Below, in pieces: positions 1 to 8,826 of a stretch of 64,000 bases of DNA. Made by a program: the position numbers and the translations under genes. The stretch spans positions 90,137 to 154,136 of the forward strand of contig JALFAQ010000002.1 of the NCBI GenBank assembly GCA_022772305.1. Direction: 5' to 3'. The stretch is from Corynebacterium glucuronolyticum (GTDB lineage Bacteria > Actinomycetota > Actinomycetes > Mycobacteriales > Mycobacteriaceae). The stretch's first letter is position 1, and each line of letters begins with the position of its first letter. Under the pieces are notes generated by a model. That model made no database searches. It saw only the letters and a list, made by a program, of their open reading frames with translations, and had not been told where the DNA came from.

Positions 1-1134
1 TGGATGCGCCAGCTCCTGGACTGGCAGAAGGAAGCTAGCGATCCGAATGAGTTCCTCGATACCCTCCGCCATGATCTGACGGCGAAGCAGATCTTCGTAT
101 TCACCCCGAAGTCGGATGTCGTGAACCTGCCCGCGGGATCGACGCCGATTGATTTCGCCTATCAGGTTCACACGGAGGTCGGCCACCGCACGATCGGTGC
201 GAAAGTCAACGGCCGTCTTGTCGCCCTGGAGACGAAACTCAATAATGGCGACAGGGTAGAGGTGTTCACCTCCAAGGACCCCGATGCCGGCCCTTCCAAG
301 GATTGGGCCTCGTTTGTGGCATCGCCACGCGCGAAGACGAAGATTCGTCAGTGGTTTGCCCGTGAACGTCGCCAGGAGGCGCAGGAAGCCGGCAAGGAGG
401 AGCTCACGCTCGCCATGCAGCGCTCTGGATTCCCCATGGCGAAGGTGTTTACCGAAAAGACCGTGAAGGCAGTTGCCGATGAGCTTCAATACCAGGACGT
501 TCCCGCCCTCTTCGCTGCCATCGGTACGGGCACAGAAACAGTAGCCCACGTCTCCAAACGTCTCATCGCGTTGTTCGGCGATGAGGAAGAGCCGGAAGAT
601 CAGGTTAAGGACGGCGAGGCTCTCGCTGAGGAGCTCATCGCCAATGGACCACGCCTACACACGACGGGGAAGAAGGGCAATGAGGCCGGCATCCTTGTCG
701 AGGGCGATCCGGACATCGCGGCAAAACTCGCCCGCTGCTGTATGCCCGTTCCAGGTGACGCGATCTTCGGGTTCATCACCCGCGGTGGTGGCGTGTCCGT
801 CCACCGTACGGACTGCACCAACGCTGAACAGTTGCGCAAGGAACCTGAGCGACTCATCAACGTCAGCTGGGCCAGCCAGGGCCAGGGCGTGTTCTCCGCT
901 ACGCTGCAGGTAGAAGCGCTCGACCGTAACAATTTGCTCTTCGACCTTATGAAGGTAGTCAGCGACCTGAAGGTTTCTCTCCTTGCCAGCTCTTCGCACT
1001 CCAGCGACGACAACGTCGCGTTCTGTCGCTTCTCCTTCCAGGTTTCGGACACCAAGCAGCTCGGCGTCCTCATGTCCCAGCTCCGCAATGTCGAAGGCGT
1101 ATACGATGTCTACCGCTTGACTTCAGGCGGCTAG
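1..1134 (+). CDS. rel: Bifunctional (p)ppGpp synthetase/hydrolase, C-terminal part
   Basis: This is the C-terminal 377 residues of a long RelA/SpoT-type stringent response enzyme; the gene enters from outside the window and the catalytic HD and synthetase domains are not present here. A TGS domain (about residues 25-90, with [13 protein letters not shown] and [16 protein letters not shown]) is followed by the cysteine-containing segment [20 protein letters not shown] and then a terminal ACT domain ending DVYRLTSGG. These regulatory domains sense uncharged tRNA on the ribosome in the family. The reading frame is open from base 1, so the first ATG at base 4 is not the real start. A strong bidirectional hairpin at 1295-1324 ends the gene. 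Confidence 0.93.
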   Translation, partial: WMRQLLDWQKEASDPNEFLDTLRHDLTAKQIFVFTPKSDVVNLPAGSTPIDFAYQVHTEVGHRTIGAKVNGRLVALETKLNNGDRVEVFTSKDPDAGPSKDWASFVASPRAKTKIRQWFARERRQEAQEAGKEELTLAMQRSGFPMAKVFTEKTVKAVADELQYQDVPALFAAIGTGTETVAHVSKRLIALFGDEEEPEDQVKDGEALAEELIANGPRLHTTGKKGNEAGILVEGDPDIAAKLARCCMPVPGDAIFGFITRGGGVSVHRTDCTNAEQLRKEPERLINVSWASQGQGVFSATLQVEALDRNNLLFDLMKVVSDLKVSLLASSSHSSDDNVAFCRFSFQVSDTKQLGVLMSQLRNVEGVYDVYRLTSGG

Positions 1135-1294
1135 AGAAATGGCTTATTCCAGTCCCCGGATGTAGACAGAACTAAGAGGCTTCTGAAAGATGAATGTGAC
1201 TGTCCAATTATCGATCATCGTGAGGCTAAAGCCACAGTAGCCTGGTTTCTGCCAGCGTGAATCAAGTAACTCTCAGGTTAGTTCTGGAGAAACC

Positions 1295-1324
1295 AAAAGG
1301 CACCTGCCTACGCAGGTGCCTTTT
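1295..1324. terminator. Bidirectional intrinsic terminator between rel and the small secreted protein gene
   Basis: A 13-bp perfect stem (1295-1307 with 1312-1324) closes a 4-base loop. It begins with AAAA and ends with TTTT, so it gives a U tract on either strand. It sits between two convergent genes. Confidence 0.85.
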
Positions 1325-1377
1325 GCAGTAGTCGTAGATAACGACTGTTCTTGGAGAATGCTCCCAGTATGTAAAGC

Positions 1378-1791
1378 TTACTTGACGAATTTCTGAGCGG
1401 TGGTGTAGATGGCGAACAATGCGCCAATTGCTGCGGAGATGGCGGTGATGTATCCGGTGATGTCCTTGATTACATCAATCGGCTCCTTGTAGGTGCACTT
1501 GCTGTTGCCGGCTGCCCACATGAAGTCTGAATTTCGGGTGGTGGTGTCACACACCGTTTTGCCCTTGACATCCAAGACAATCTGGTCGACGGTCTTGTCC
1601 TTGTCATCAGTCTTCTTGTAGTAATAGAAGGTCTCTGTGGAGGAGCTGTCCTTGCCACCAGGATGGAATTCCTGTTCGAACACGAAACCGGCGGGAGCCT
1701 CGGGAGCCTTGGAATCATCGGCCGCAAGGGCCGGGGTTGCAGAGGCAAAGGCGACAGTTGCTGCTGTAGCTACGGCTAGAAATTTACGCAT
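1378..1791 (-). CDS. Small secreted protein, paralog of the 2192-2578 gene
   Basis: I do not recognise this 137-residue protein. It has a clear Sec signal peptide (MRK, a hydrophobic run of about 14, then ATPALA|AD), a polar middle region with tyrosines and lysines, two cysteines (about C81 and C99) bracketing SDFMWAAGN, and a C-terminal hydrophobic or amphipathic helix (about 106-137, from VIKDITGYITAIS to QKFVK). The C-terminal half matches the neighbouring gene at 2192-2578 closely while the N-terminal halves differ, so the two are tandem duplicates. The pattern suggests an exported cell-envelope protein with one disulphide and a membrane-active helix; this is inference. The gene has its own promoter 6 bases before the ATG and no ribosome binding site, so the mRNA is probably leaderless. 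Confidence 0.8.
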   Translation of the reverse strand: MRKFLAVATAATVAFASATPALAADDSKAPEAPAGFVFEQEFHPGGKDSSSTETFYYYKKTDDKDKTVDQIVLDVKGKTVCDTTTRNSDFMWAAGNSKCTYKEPIDVIKDITGYITAISAAIGALFAIYTTAQKFVK

Positions 1792-1797
1792 ACGTTG

Positions 1798-1826
1798 ATA
1801 GTAAACGGAATGGAGATAAGAATCAA
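1798..1826 (-). promoter_or_regulatory. Sigma-A-type promoter of a leaderless mRNA
   Basis: On the minus strand, TTGATT (1821-1826) and TACTAT (1798-1803) are separated by exactly 17 bases. The ATG begins 6 bases after the -10 box, so transcription would start at or next to the start codon. Confidence 0.65.
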
Positions 1827-2082
1827 GGGAAACGGGGAAAGGGTTTTTAAGGTCACTTGATTGTTAATAAATTTTTACCAGGCAATTTCTATCTACGAAT
1901 CGGACGGTATAAGCGTAGGGTTGGCAAGAAGTGTGCAAAAACTGGGAACCACCGCGGTGAGCCTTGCATGTGAAGGGTCACAGTAGAATCTGAATGATTG
2001 TCGGATGAAAGAGAGGGTTGACACAATTGTCATCGAAGCGTCGACGCTGCTGCCTAGAAGTGAGCTTAAGCGCCACATGAAA

Positions 2083-2108
2083 AAGGAGCGCACTTTAGCG
2101 CGCTCCTT
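2083..2108 (-). terminator. Intrinsic terminator of the 2192-2578 gene
   Basis: A 9-bp stem AAGGAGCGC/GCGCTCCTT (2083-2091 with 2100-2108) is followed on the minus strand by TTTTT. It lies about 85 bases downstream of the stop codon. Confidence 0.75.
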
Positions 2109-2191
2109 AATTAAGAACCAATTTCGCTTCTTGTAACGCCCTCAAGGGAATTGCAAAAGGCGGTCATTCTCTCGAAGAAAATGTAACCAGA

Positions 2192-2578
2192 TTACTTCGC
2201 GAACTTAGTGGCGGTGTTGGCGATGCCGATAACTGCGGAAATAGCCGAAGAGATCGCTGTGATGTACGCGGTGATGTCCTTGATTACCTGGAGAGGAGTC
2301 TTGTAGGTGCAGTGTCCGTTCCCAGAGGTCCACATGAAATCATTAACTGCAGGGTTTTCGCTGTCGCAGAGTGGCTTTCCTTTCTTATCCTCGACGACGG
2401 TCGCCTTGAGTTCCCAGGGCTTCTCATCATCCCAAGCGAACTTGTAATTAACGGACTCATCAGAGGATCCGACGGTGAGTGTAGTGTAATCATCGTCCCA
2501 GGTGATGGCGGTGGCGGGGGTAACGAGACCGAGTGTCAGAGCAGAAGCAGCAGTAGTGGCAAGTAGGGTCTTACGCAT
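2192..2578 (-). CDS. Small secreted protein, paralog of the 1378-1791 gene
   Basis: This 128-residue unrecognised protein starts with a Sec signal peptide (MRKTLLATTAAS, ending near ATA). A beta-like middle region rich in aspartate, tryptophan and lysine follows, then two cysteines (about C71 and C90) around NDFMWTSGNGHC, then the helix VIKDITAYITAISSAIS running to the C-terminal TKFAK. The shared blocks CDxxN..DFMW..GN..CTYK and VIKDIT.YITAIS.AI mark it as a duplicate of the downstream gene. A ribosome binding site (AAGGAAT) precedes the ATG. The gene has a leader of roughly 95 bases with two perfect hairpins and its own terminator, so it is transcribed separately from its paralog. Confidence 0.8.
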   Translation of the reverse strand: MRKTLLATTAASALTLGLVTPATAITWDDDYTTLTVGSSDESVNYKFAWDDEKPWELKATVVEDKKGKPLCDSENPAVNDFMWTSGNGHCTYKTPLQVIKDITAYITAISSAISAVIGIANTATKFAK

Positions 2579-2923
2579 GGCAAATTCCTTACGTGGAAGT
2601 CGTGAATGTATGTAGCTGGGTGCTAGCTCCTAGCTAGCTTTGATTCCTCAATGGGCTTTCGAGGAATCGTCTGAAGGGAAGTATAACCGAAATCATTAAT
2701 ACTGCGCATTAGCTGTCATTGCTCTTCATCATTTTGTGAGGAAGAAGGCTACTCAATTTGAGAAAGTAAACTACAGTGAATACTTGCCGTCGGAAACGCG
2801 CTGTAGCGCATCCAAAGTTGGTTGATGGTAGCTCTTTAAGACAGCCCGGAAACGAAAAATCCATTGTGCCCAATAAGGATGGGCACAATGGAAGGTATTT
2901 AGAGAGAAGTACCGTATGAGGTA
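2579..2923. other. Leader and promoter region of the secreted protein gene
   Basis: No gene is seen. On the minus strand there is a -10 box TATACT (2680-2685). Two perfect inverted repeats follow in the predicted 5' leader: GCTAGCT/AGCTAGC (2622-2628 with 2632-2638) and GATTCCTC/GAGGAATC (2642-2649 with 2661-2668). The far end holds the cyclophilin terminator (2861-2891). Confidence 0.55.
2861..2891 (-). terminator. Intrinsic terminator of the cyclophilin gene
   Basis: An 11-bp perfect stem CCATTGTGCCC/GGGCACAATGG (2861-2871 with 2881-2891) is followed on the minus strand by ATTTTT. Confidence 0.85.
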
Positions 2924-3811
2924 TTACTTCACCTCAGCAGACTCGATTCGGACTTCCTCAGCGGGGGCGCCGTCGGAGCCACCGGTCTTGGTGCCCTTGG
3001 CGGCGATGGCATCGATGGTGGCGAGGCCCTCATCGGAGATCTTGCCAAAGTAGGTGTAAAGCGGGGGCAGTGGGGAGTCCTGGTAGTTCAGGAAGAACTG
3101 GGAACCGTTCGTACCGATACCGGCGTTGGCCATTGCAATGGTTCCACGCTGGTAATTGACGGGCGAGTTCTGATCCTCGGCTTCATCGGTGGGGTACTCA
3201 TTGGCGAAGTTGAAGCCCGGGCCACCGGCGCCGTTACCACTCGGGTCACCACACTGCAGTACGTAGATGCCGTTCGTGGTGATGCGGTGGCACACCGTGT
3301 CGTCGTAGTAGCCATTGGAAGCAAGGTGCGTGATGGCGTTGACGGTGCAAGGGCTCACGGAACGGTCAAGCGTCATGGGGATATCGCCCTGGTTTGTCTT
3401 GAGCATGACATCAACGGTGCCAGTCGCCGGAATGTCCTTCGTGTCGGGGGCCGTTACCTCACGAGCAGCGCCACCCTCCTCGGGGTACTCACAGGTGACC
3501 GTCTCCGGCAATGCCTCGGAGCGAGCAAGTGCGAGTGCAGGAGCAGTAACCTCAGGTGCCTCCGTCTCTGTGGTCATCGTCGTGGACTCCACCGTCGTGG
3601 TGCTGTCCTCGGCTTCGATCTTCTCGCCGTCGTCATTAGTAGCGAAGAAGTAGATGCCGGCCACCGCGAGAACGATCACAAGTGCAGATGCCAGAACAGT
3701 ACCGAGCGGACCACGCTTCTGCTTGCGTTCGCGAGTAACGAGATCCTTTCGCAGCTTCTCCAGCGATTCCTCGCGGATCTGCTTGTTGTTCTGTGAGTCG
3801 GTATTAGACAC
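2924..3811 (-). CDS. Membrane-anchored cyclophilin-type peptidyl-prolyl isomerase
   Basis: This 295-residue protein has a basic cytoplasmic N-terminus (about 1-35), one transmembrane segment (about 37-57, GTVLASALVIVLAVAGIYFF), a Thr/Glu-rich linker, and an extracytoplasmic cyclophilin domain. Family motifs include CHRITTNGIYVLQCGDP, GTIAMANAG, GTNGSQFFLN and YFGKISDEG. It would catalyse cis-trans isomerisation of prolyl bonds in exported proteins. The usual HRVIPGFMIQGGD motif is altered here (HRITTNGIYVLQCGDP), so activity may differ. The gene lies downstream of rel on the opposite strand, as in other corynebacteria, and has its own terminator. Confidence 0.88.
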   Translation of the reverse strand: MSNTDSQNNKQIREESLEKLRKDLVTRERKQKRGPLGTVLASALVIVLAVAGIYFFATNDDGEKIEAEDSTTTVESTTMTTETEAPEVTAPALALARSEALPETVTCEYPEEGGAAREVTAPDTKDIPATGTVDVMLKTNQGDIPMTLDRSVSPCTVNAITHLASNGYYDDTVCHRITTNGIYVLQCGDPSGNGAGGPGFNFANEYPTDEAEDQNSPVNYQRGTIAMANAGIGTNGSQFFLNYQDSPLPPLYTYFGKISDEGLATIDAIAAKGTKTGGSDGAPAEEVRIESAEVK

Positions 3812-4082
3812 TAAAAACTCCCTGTCGGCTCAACCAAAAATAAAACTGTTAATTCGTGCGCATTTTATCTTAGCCCTAGTATGCGGGAACCAACGGCACT
3901 GAGTCCTTTATGTCTCTTTTGACTCTGTCTCTATTAACTCGTCGTGGTGTGATGGATAGCGCGGTGGGGATGGTGTGCTGGCAGCTTTGTTCTTGTGGTC
4001 GGGGACCGCGCCGGTGACTGAAAGCCCTAAGCCTGCTGGTCGCCACTACTTCGGTGGTTTCGTGGTTGGTAGGGTGAGTGTC

Positions 4083-4721
4083 ATGGAATGCAAGATTGCA
4101 GTAACCGGTCCCTTCCAAGCCAATACGTATGCGGTGATCGACAACGGTCACGTGACAATTATTGACCCTGGTATGGGGGCTGCAGATGTCCTGTCTGAGT
4201 ATATCGAAAAGGAGACTCTCACCCTCGATTCGATCGTTCTCACTCATGGGCATATCGACCACGTTCGCGATGCAGCCGCGCTGGCTAACCCCACCGGCGT
4301 GCCCGTGTTCTTGCACCCTGATGACTGGTTCATGATGGACGATCCGGCTGCCGGCGTTTCACCTGAGGCTGCACGTGCCTACCACGCTGAAGATATGGAG
4401 AAGGTCGACGATCTCCGGAAGCTCACCGAAGAAACCGGTGCGGTCATTGCAGGGCACCAGTTCACGGTTCGCCACTGCCCGGGCCACTCGCCAGGATGTG
4501 TCATCCTCATCAACGACGAGGTGAAGTCCGTGTTCACCGGAGATGTTCTGTTCAGGGGATCCATGGGGCGCGTCGATCTTCCAGGAAGCTCTCCCGCAGC
4601 AATGCGTGAGTCGCTCCTTAATGAGGTCAAGACTCTCCCCGTCGACTACACCTGTTTCCCCGGACACGGCCCCGGGACCACTATTGCCGCCGAACTTTCC
4701 AGCAACCCCTACTTGCAGTAG
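4083..4721 (+). CDS. Metallo-beta-lactamase-fold hydrolase (glyoxalase II-like)
   Basis: This 212-residue hydrolase carries the zinc-binding motif THGHIDHV (about residues 55-62), further metal ligands in HCPGHSPG and GDVLFRGS, and the final FPGHGPGTT. These fit the hydroxyacylglutathione hydrolase/YcbL group, which cleaves thioesters; the actual substrate is unknown, since corynebacteria use mycothiol rather than glutathione. I chose the ATG at 4083 because the family begins just before the strand leading into ANTYAVID. The open frame extends back to 3975 without conservation. It lies upstream of hisS, as is common in this genus. Confidence 0.85.
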   Translation: MECKIAVTGPFQANTYAVIDNGHVTIIDPGMGAADVLSEYIEKETLTLDSIVLTHGHIDHVRDAAALANPTGVPVFLHPDDWFMMDDPAAGVSPEAARAYHAEDMEKVDDLRKLTEETGAVIAGHQFTVRHCPGHSPGCVILINDEVKSVFTGDVLFRGSMGRVDLPGSSPAAMRESLLNEVKTLPVDYTCFPGHGPGTTIAAELSSNPYLQ

Positions 4722-4814
4722 CACAGTGATCTAGAGGATAGAGACCACGCTGTTGTCGGCAGCACTCAGGATCCCGTTGATAGAGGTGAGGCATTCCGGA
4801 GGAGCAGGCTCGAG

Positions 4815-4831
4815 TAACATAGGTATGCGTG
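4815..4831 (+). promoter_or_regulatory. Putative -10 box giving a near-leaderless hisS mRNA
   Basis: TAACAT (4815-4820) ends 8 bases before the GTG start of hisS, and no Shine-Dalgarno sequence fits in between. Confidence 0.35.
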
Positions 4832-6091
4832 ACTGACGTATCATTTTCTGCTCCCAAAGGTGTCCCTGACTATGTGCCTCCGGCATCCCGCGAATTCCTC
4901 GCGGTACGTGAGGCCTTTACCCATGAGGCTCAGCGTGCCGGCTTCGAGCACATCGAGCTGCCGATCTTTGAGGACACGCACCTCTTTGCTCGTGGCGTAG
5001 GCGAGTCCACGGACGTGGTGACCAAGGAAATGTACACGTTCGAGGATCGTGGCGGCCGTTCCGTCACGCTTCGCCCCGAGGGAACCGCTGGCGTTATGCG
5101 CGCCGTTATCGAGCACAATCTCGATCGTGGTCAGCTTCCCGTGAAGTTGGTCTACTCGGGTCCCTTCTTTCGGTATGAGCGCCCGCAGGCTGGTCGCTAC
5201 AGGCAGCTCCAGCAGGTCGGTGTGGAAGCCATTGGTGTGGATGACCCGGCGCTTGATGCGGAAATCATTGCGCTGGCAGACCGCTGCTACAAGTCAGTGG
5301 GCTTGACCGATTACCGTCTAGATCTCTCCAGCCTGGGCGATTCCGAGTGCCGTCCGGCCTACCGCGACAAGCTTCAGGTATTTCTGCGTAAGCTTCCGCT
5401 TGATGAGGAGACCCAGCACAGGGCAGAGATCAACCCGCTGCGTGTGCTTGACGATAAGCGTCCCGAGGTGCAGGACATGCTTGTCGACGCTCCTCTTCTC
5501 CTCGATCACCTGTCTGATTCGTCTCGCGAGCACTTCGAGACGGTGAAGGGGCTTCTCGACGACTTCGGGGTGTCCTACACCATTAATCCGAAGCTGGTTC
5601 GTGGCTTGGACTACTACACCAAGACCTGCTTCGAGTTCGTCCACGAAAAACTCGGCGCACAGTCCGGAATCGGTGGCGGTGGTCGCTACGATGGCCTCAT
5701 GGCACAACTCGGTGGGCAGGAGCTATCGGGTATCGGCTTTGGCCTGGGCGTTGACCGGACGCTGCTGGCGATGGAAGCTGAAGGTGCAAGCGCTGCTAGC
5801 CCGCGCCGCGTTGATGTGTACGGCGTTCCGCTCGGAGCTGATGCCAAGCGCGTTCTCGCAAACGTCATTAATGACCTGCGGAGTGCGGGGATAAGCACCG
5901 ATATGAGCTACGGCGATCGTGGCCTCAAGGGCGCGATGAAGGGCGCTTCCCGTTCTGGTGCTCGCTACAGTCTCGTGCTCGGCGAGCAGGAGCTTGAAGA
6001 GAAAAACGTTGCTGTCCGTGACATGGAAAGCCGGGATCAGGAGACAGTGTCTCTCGATTCCGTAAAGGCGTACCTGGAAGAGCGCCTCTAG
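4829..6091 (+). CDS. hisS: Histidyl-tRNA synthetase
   Basis: This 420-residue class II enzyme charges tRNA-His with histidine. Motif 2 is [15 protein letters not shown], preceded by [13 protein letters not shown]. The histidine-specific loops are [14 protein letters not shown] and GGGGRYDGL, and motif 3 is [10 protein letters not shown]. The C-terminal anticodon-binding domain starts around residue 330 ([10 protein letters not shown]). The start is a GTG giving [15 protein letters not shown], which matches the usual N-terminus. A strong terminator follows. A copy of the recurrent CGTCGACAAGC motif lies in the coding sequence at 5479-5489. Confidence 0.97.
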   Translation: MTDVSFSAPKGVPDYVPPASREFLAVREAFTHEAQRAGFEHIELPIFEDTHLFARGVGESTDVVTKEMYTFEDRGGRSVTLRPEGTAGVMRAVIEHNLDRGQLPVKLVYSGPFFRYERPQAGRYRQLQQVGVEAIGVDDPALDAEIIALADRCYKSVGLTDYRLDLSSLGDSECRPAYRDKLQVFLRKLPLDEETQHRAEINPLRVLDDKRPEVQDMLVDAPLLLDHLSDSSREHFETVKGLLDDFGVSYTINPKLVRGLDYYTKTCFEFVHEKLGAQSGIGGGGRYDGLMAQLGGQELSGIGFGLGVDRTLLAMEAEGASAASPRRVDVYGVPLGADAKRVLANVINDLRSAGISTDMSYGDRGLKGAMKGASRSGARYSLVLGEQELEEKNVAVRDMESRDQETVSLDSVKAYLEERL

Positions 6092-6106
6092 CTTTTAACC
6101 TCTGTC

Positions 6107-6143
6107 AAAGCCGAACTGGACGAACACTCGCCAGTTCGGCTTT
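6107..6143 (+). terminator. hisS intrinsic terminator
   Basis: A 13-bp perfect stem AAAGCCGAACTGG/CCAGTTCGGCTTT (6107-6119 with 6131-6143) closes an 11-base loop and ends with TTT. Confidence 0.85.
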
Positions 6144-6404
6144 CTCATTGTGAGGATCATAGCGAGAATCTTCGTGGGGGAGATATACATCGAGTTTCTT
6201 CGGTGCATAATGAACGGGGGAGAAGTAATACACGCGAGGTGACGAACAACGAGCACTAAGGTCTCTCAGGCTTCGTCTCTCAAGTAATGTGCTGAACAGC
6301 AGTGACGATACCTTCTGTACCAGGTCACTTCTTCATGGCCAAGGACCTTTATTGCGCGGTTGATGACCGCCATGGATAGCAACGCGCGGAATTGTTGGCG
6401 ACGC
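6144..6404. other. Empty intergenic stretch between hisS and sdaA
   Basis: The region between the two convergent genes holds only their terminators. I found no supportable reading frame, RNA gene or repeat in it. Confidence 0.5.
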
Positions 6405-6411
6405 ACAAAGA

Positions 6412-6438
6412 GGCGGACCCACACAATGTGGATCCGCC
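6412..6438 (-). terminator. sdaA intrinsic terminator
   Basis: A 12-bp stem GGCGGACCCACA/TGTGGATCCGCC with one G-U pair closes a 3-base loop. On the minus strand it is followed by TCTTTGT. Confidence 0.7.
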
Positions 6439-6474
6439 CCAATATTGGAGAGTTGTTTGGCGCTTAGCTGAAAA

Positions 6475-7875
6475 CTAGCACTCGGTGATGGTAACGGGCA
6501 GGCCGATGTTTACTGCCAGGCCGCCCTTTGAGGTTTCCTTGTACTTGCTCATCATGTCGAGGCCGGTCTCCTTCATAGTGATGACAGCATCATCAAGAGA
6601 GACGTGGTGGCTACCCGTGCCCATGCGGGCAAGACGAGCCGCGTTAATGGACTTCACAGCACCGATCGCGTTGCGCTCGATGCAAGGGATCTGAACGAGG
6701 CCACCAACCGGGTCACACGTCAAACCAAGGTTATGCTCAAGAGCAACCTCAGCTGCGTTTTCAACCTGGGCAGGGGTGGAGTCGTACAGTTCTGCAAGTC
6801 CTGCAGCAGCCATAGCACACGCAGAGCCAACCTCGCCCTGGCAGCCGACCTCTGCACCGGAAATAGATGCATTGGTCTTAATGACGATGCCGATAGCTGC
6901 TGCGGTGAGCAGGAAGCGTCGAGAAGCCTTGCGGTCGAAGTTTGGCAGGTAGGTCTTGGCGTAGTACATCACGGCTGGGATCACACCAGCAGCACCGTTG
7001 GTCGGTGCGGTGACGACTCGGCCACCAGCCGCGTTCTCTTCGTTCACAGCCATGGCATACAGGTTGACCCATTCCATAGCGGTGAGCTGGCCGGCACGCT
7101 CGGCGTTTTCGTGACGAAGCAGCTTCTGGTGGAGAGCGTAGCAACGACGCTGCACACCAAGGCCGCCGGGAAGAATTCCCCGACCACGTATGCCTTTTTC
7201 GACACATTCGACCATGGTGTCCCATACCAAGTCGAGGTGGTTGTTCACAAACTCTTCAGAGCCGTGCAGGGCGATCTCGTTCTCCATCATGATTTCAGGA
7301 ATGGACATGCCGGAGCGTTCACAGCGATCGAGCATTTCCGCGCCATTGGAGAATGGCCACGGAACCTTGACATCCTGATCCTGGGTGGCAACACCGCCGG
7401 AAGTCTCACCGGGTGCATCCTGTGCTGCCTTGAGCTCGGACGCAGACTGAATGAAGCCACCGCCGACGGAGAAATAGGTTTCGGTTTGGTCGGTAGGCTG
7501 GTCGTTTTCATCCAACACAGTGAAAATCATGCCGTTGGGGTGCTCGGGCAAAGCGACATCGTTGAAGATGATGTGGAAGGAAATCTCCTTCCCGTTGACG
7601 CTCGTGATCGACCCATGCGTGGGTACCGCAGCACCTGGCTTGGGATCGATGTTGAGGGGGACTGTGACAGGTTCGTACCCTGCGAGCCCGAGGACAGATG
7701 CACGATCTGTTCCGTGGCCATGGCCAGTTGAGGAAAGCGACCCGCGGAGTTCAATACTCACGTTTTTGGGGTTGAATTCCTCAGCAAATCGCTTGGCGGC
7801 TCGCATCGGACCCACCGTGTGAGAAGACGACGGTCCAATGCCGATGCTAAAAATGTCAACAGCGCTGATGGTCAT
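6475..7875 (-). CDS. sdaA: L-serine dehydratase, single-chain iron-sulphur type
   Basis: This 466-residue enzyme deaminates L-serine to pyruvate and ammonia using a [4Fe-4S] cluster. The N-terminal beta domain shows [17 protein letters not shown]. The alpha domain carries the cluster cysteines in [25 protein letters not shown] and VQIPCIERN. The length matches the fused alpha/beta form. The start ATG has an AGGAG-like site 4-5 bases upstream. The gene stands alone on the minus strand with its own terminator, and no serine transporter is adjacent. Confidence 0.95.
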   Translation of the reverse strand: MTISAVDIFSIGIGPSSSHTVGPMRAAKRFAEEFNPKNVSIELRGSLSSTGHGHGTDRASVLGLAGYEPVTVPLNIDPKPGAAVPTHGSITSVNGKEISFHIIFNDVALPEHPNGMIFTVLDENDQPTDQTETYFSVGGGFIQSASELKAAQDAPGETSGGVATQDQDVKVPWPFSNGAEMLDRCERSGMSIPEIMMENEIALHGSEEFVNNHLDLVWDTMVECVEKGIRGRGILPGGLGVQRRCYALHQKLLRHENAERAGQLTAMEWVNLYAMAVNEENAAGGRVVTAPTNGAAGVIPAVMYYAKTYLPNFDRKASRRFLLTAAAIGIVIKTNASISGAEVGCQGEVGSACAMAAAGLAELYDSTPAQVENAAEVALEHNLGLTCDPVGGLVQIPCIERNAIGAVKSINAARLARMGTGSHHVSLDDAVITMKETGLDMMSKYKETSKGGLAVNIGLPVTITEC

Positions 7876-8172
7876 GGCTCCTACTTTAACGGAAAACTAT
7901 GACTGCTAGTTAAAGCGAAACTAAGCGTTATGCGGTCAATTGTATAAATTTTTAGCCGACTTGTTCGTGTGTCTTCTAACACTGCCGTTAGTTGGGTTAC
8001 GGTGTGCCATGGGGGAGACGATAATTACATGCAGTTATGCGTGAAAACGTGGCAAATGGTTCCCTTTTTTGGGTGGTTCATGCCAGGGAGCGTTCGCTTT
8101 CTGCCTACTGTCTCCGCATGTGCGTCCGTCGGATACAGTGCGCAGCGACTGCTATGTCGACCTCGGGCGTGA

Positions 8173-8823
8173 TTACTCTCCCGTGTGCTTGCGCAGAAGC
8201 GAGGTAAAACTGGAGGGGCTTGACTCGGGACGCTGCTTGGTCGGCCCATCGGACAGCGGACCGCCCAATCCACCGGCATGATCTCTCTCCGTGACGATTT
8301 CACGTGCGAGCTGGCCAGCAGCGCGAGCAATGCGATGCTCGATGGCTTCTGAATGCTCGCCGGCGAAATCCTCGGTGGCTACGAAAACTGCCGTGGGGAT
8401 AATTCGAGCGCGAAGGAAGGAAAACAGCGGGCGCATGGCGTGCTCAAGCATGAGCGAATGACGGGGAGTGCCGGCGGTGGCAGCTAAGAGCACGGGCTTA
8501 TCTGTCAGAAGACCCTTGTCCATGACATCGAAGAACATCTTGAACAAGCTGGAATAGCTGGCTGAAAAGGTTGGTGACACGGCGATGATTCCGTCGGCAC
8601 CAGCAAGGTCGTCGTAGGCCAGTGTGAGTTCCGTCGATTGCGTGCCGGAAACGAGAGCCTTGGCCAGGTCAATCGCTAATTCCCGTAGTTCAATTGTTGT
8701 TACCTCGGCCTCTTCACCGCGCGCACCGACTGCTGCAGATACTGCATCTGCAATTCTGTGCGCAACCGTGGAGGTCGTCGATGCTTGTGACAGACCAGCT
8801 GTGACAACAAGAATGGAACGCAT
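8173..8823 (-). CDS. NAD(P)H-dependent FMN reductase, CE1759 family
   Basis: This 216-residue flavodoxin-like reductase begins MRSILVVTAGLSQASTTS, a phosphate-binding loop. It carries IIAVSPTFSASYSSLFKMFFD and the flavin-site strand KPVLLAATAGTPRHSL. It follows the flavin monooxygenase gene with only 3 bases between the stop and its ATG, so the two are co-expressed. In corynebacteria this pair (named after C. efficiens CE1758/CE1759) is expected to work as a two-component system in which the reductase supplies reduced FMN. The substrate is unknown. The last 35 residues are proline/serine-rich and probably disordered. Confidence 0.82.
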   Translation of the reverse strand: MRSILVVTAGLSQASTTSTVAHRIADAVSAAVGARGEEAEVTTIELRELAIDLAKALVSGTQSTELTLAYDDLAGADGIIAVSPTFSASYSSLFKMFFDVMDKGLLTDKPVLLAATAGTPRHSLMLEHAMRPLFSFLRARIIPTAVFVATEDFAGEHSEAIEHRIARAAGQLAREIVTERDHAGGLGGPLSDGPTKQRPESSPSSFTSLLRKHTGE

Positions 8824-8826
8824 GAA

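Larger units (their letters stand above)
1792..2191. other. Gap between the two small secreted protein genes
   Basis: This 400-base stretch holds the promoter of the downstream gene (1798-1826), the terminator of the upstream gene (2083-2108), and a short inverted repeat TGACA-N4-TGTCA at 2019-2032. I see no gene. The part next to the promoter is AT-rich. Confidence 0.6.

Noticed and set aside
2019..2032. TGACA-N4-TGTCA inverted repeat
   Set aside because: It is short, stands between a terminator and a distant promoter, and could be chance.
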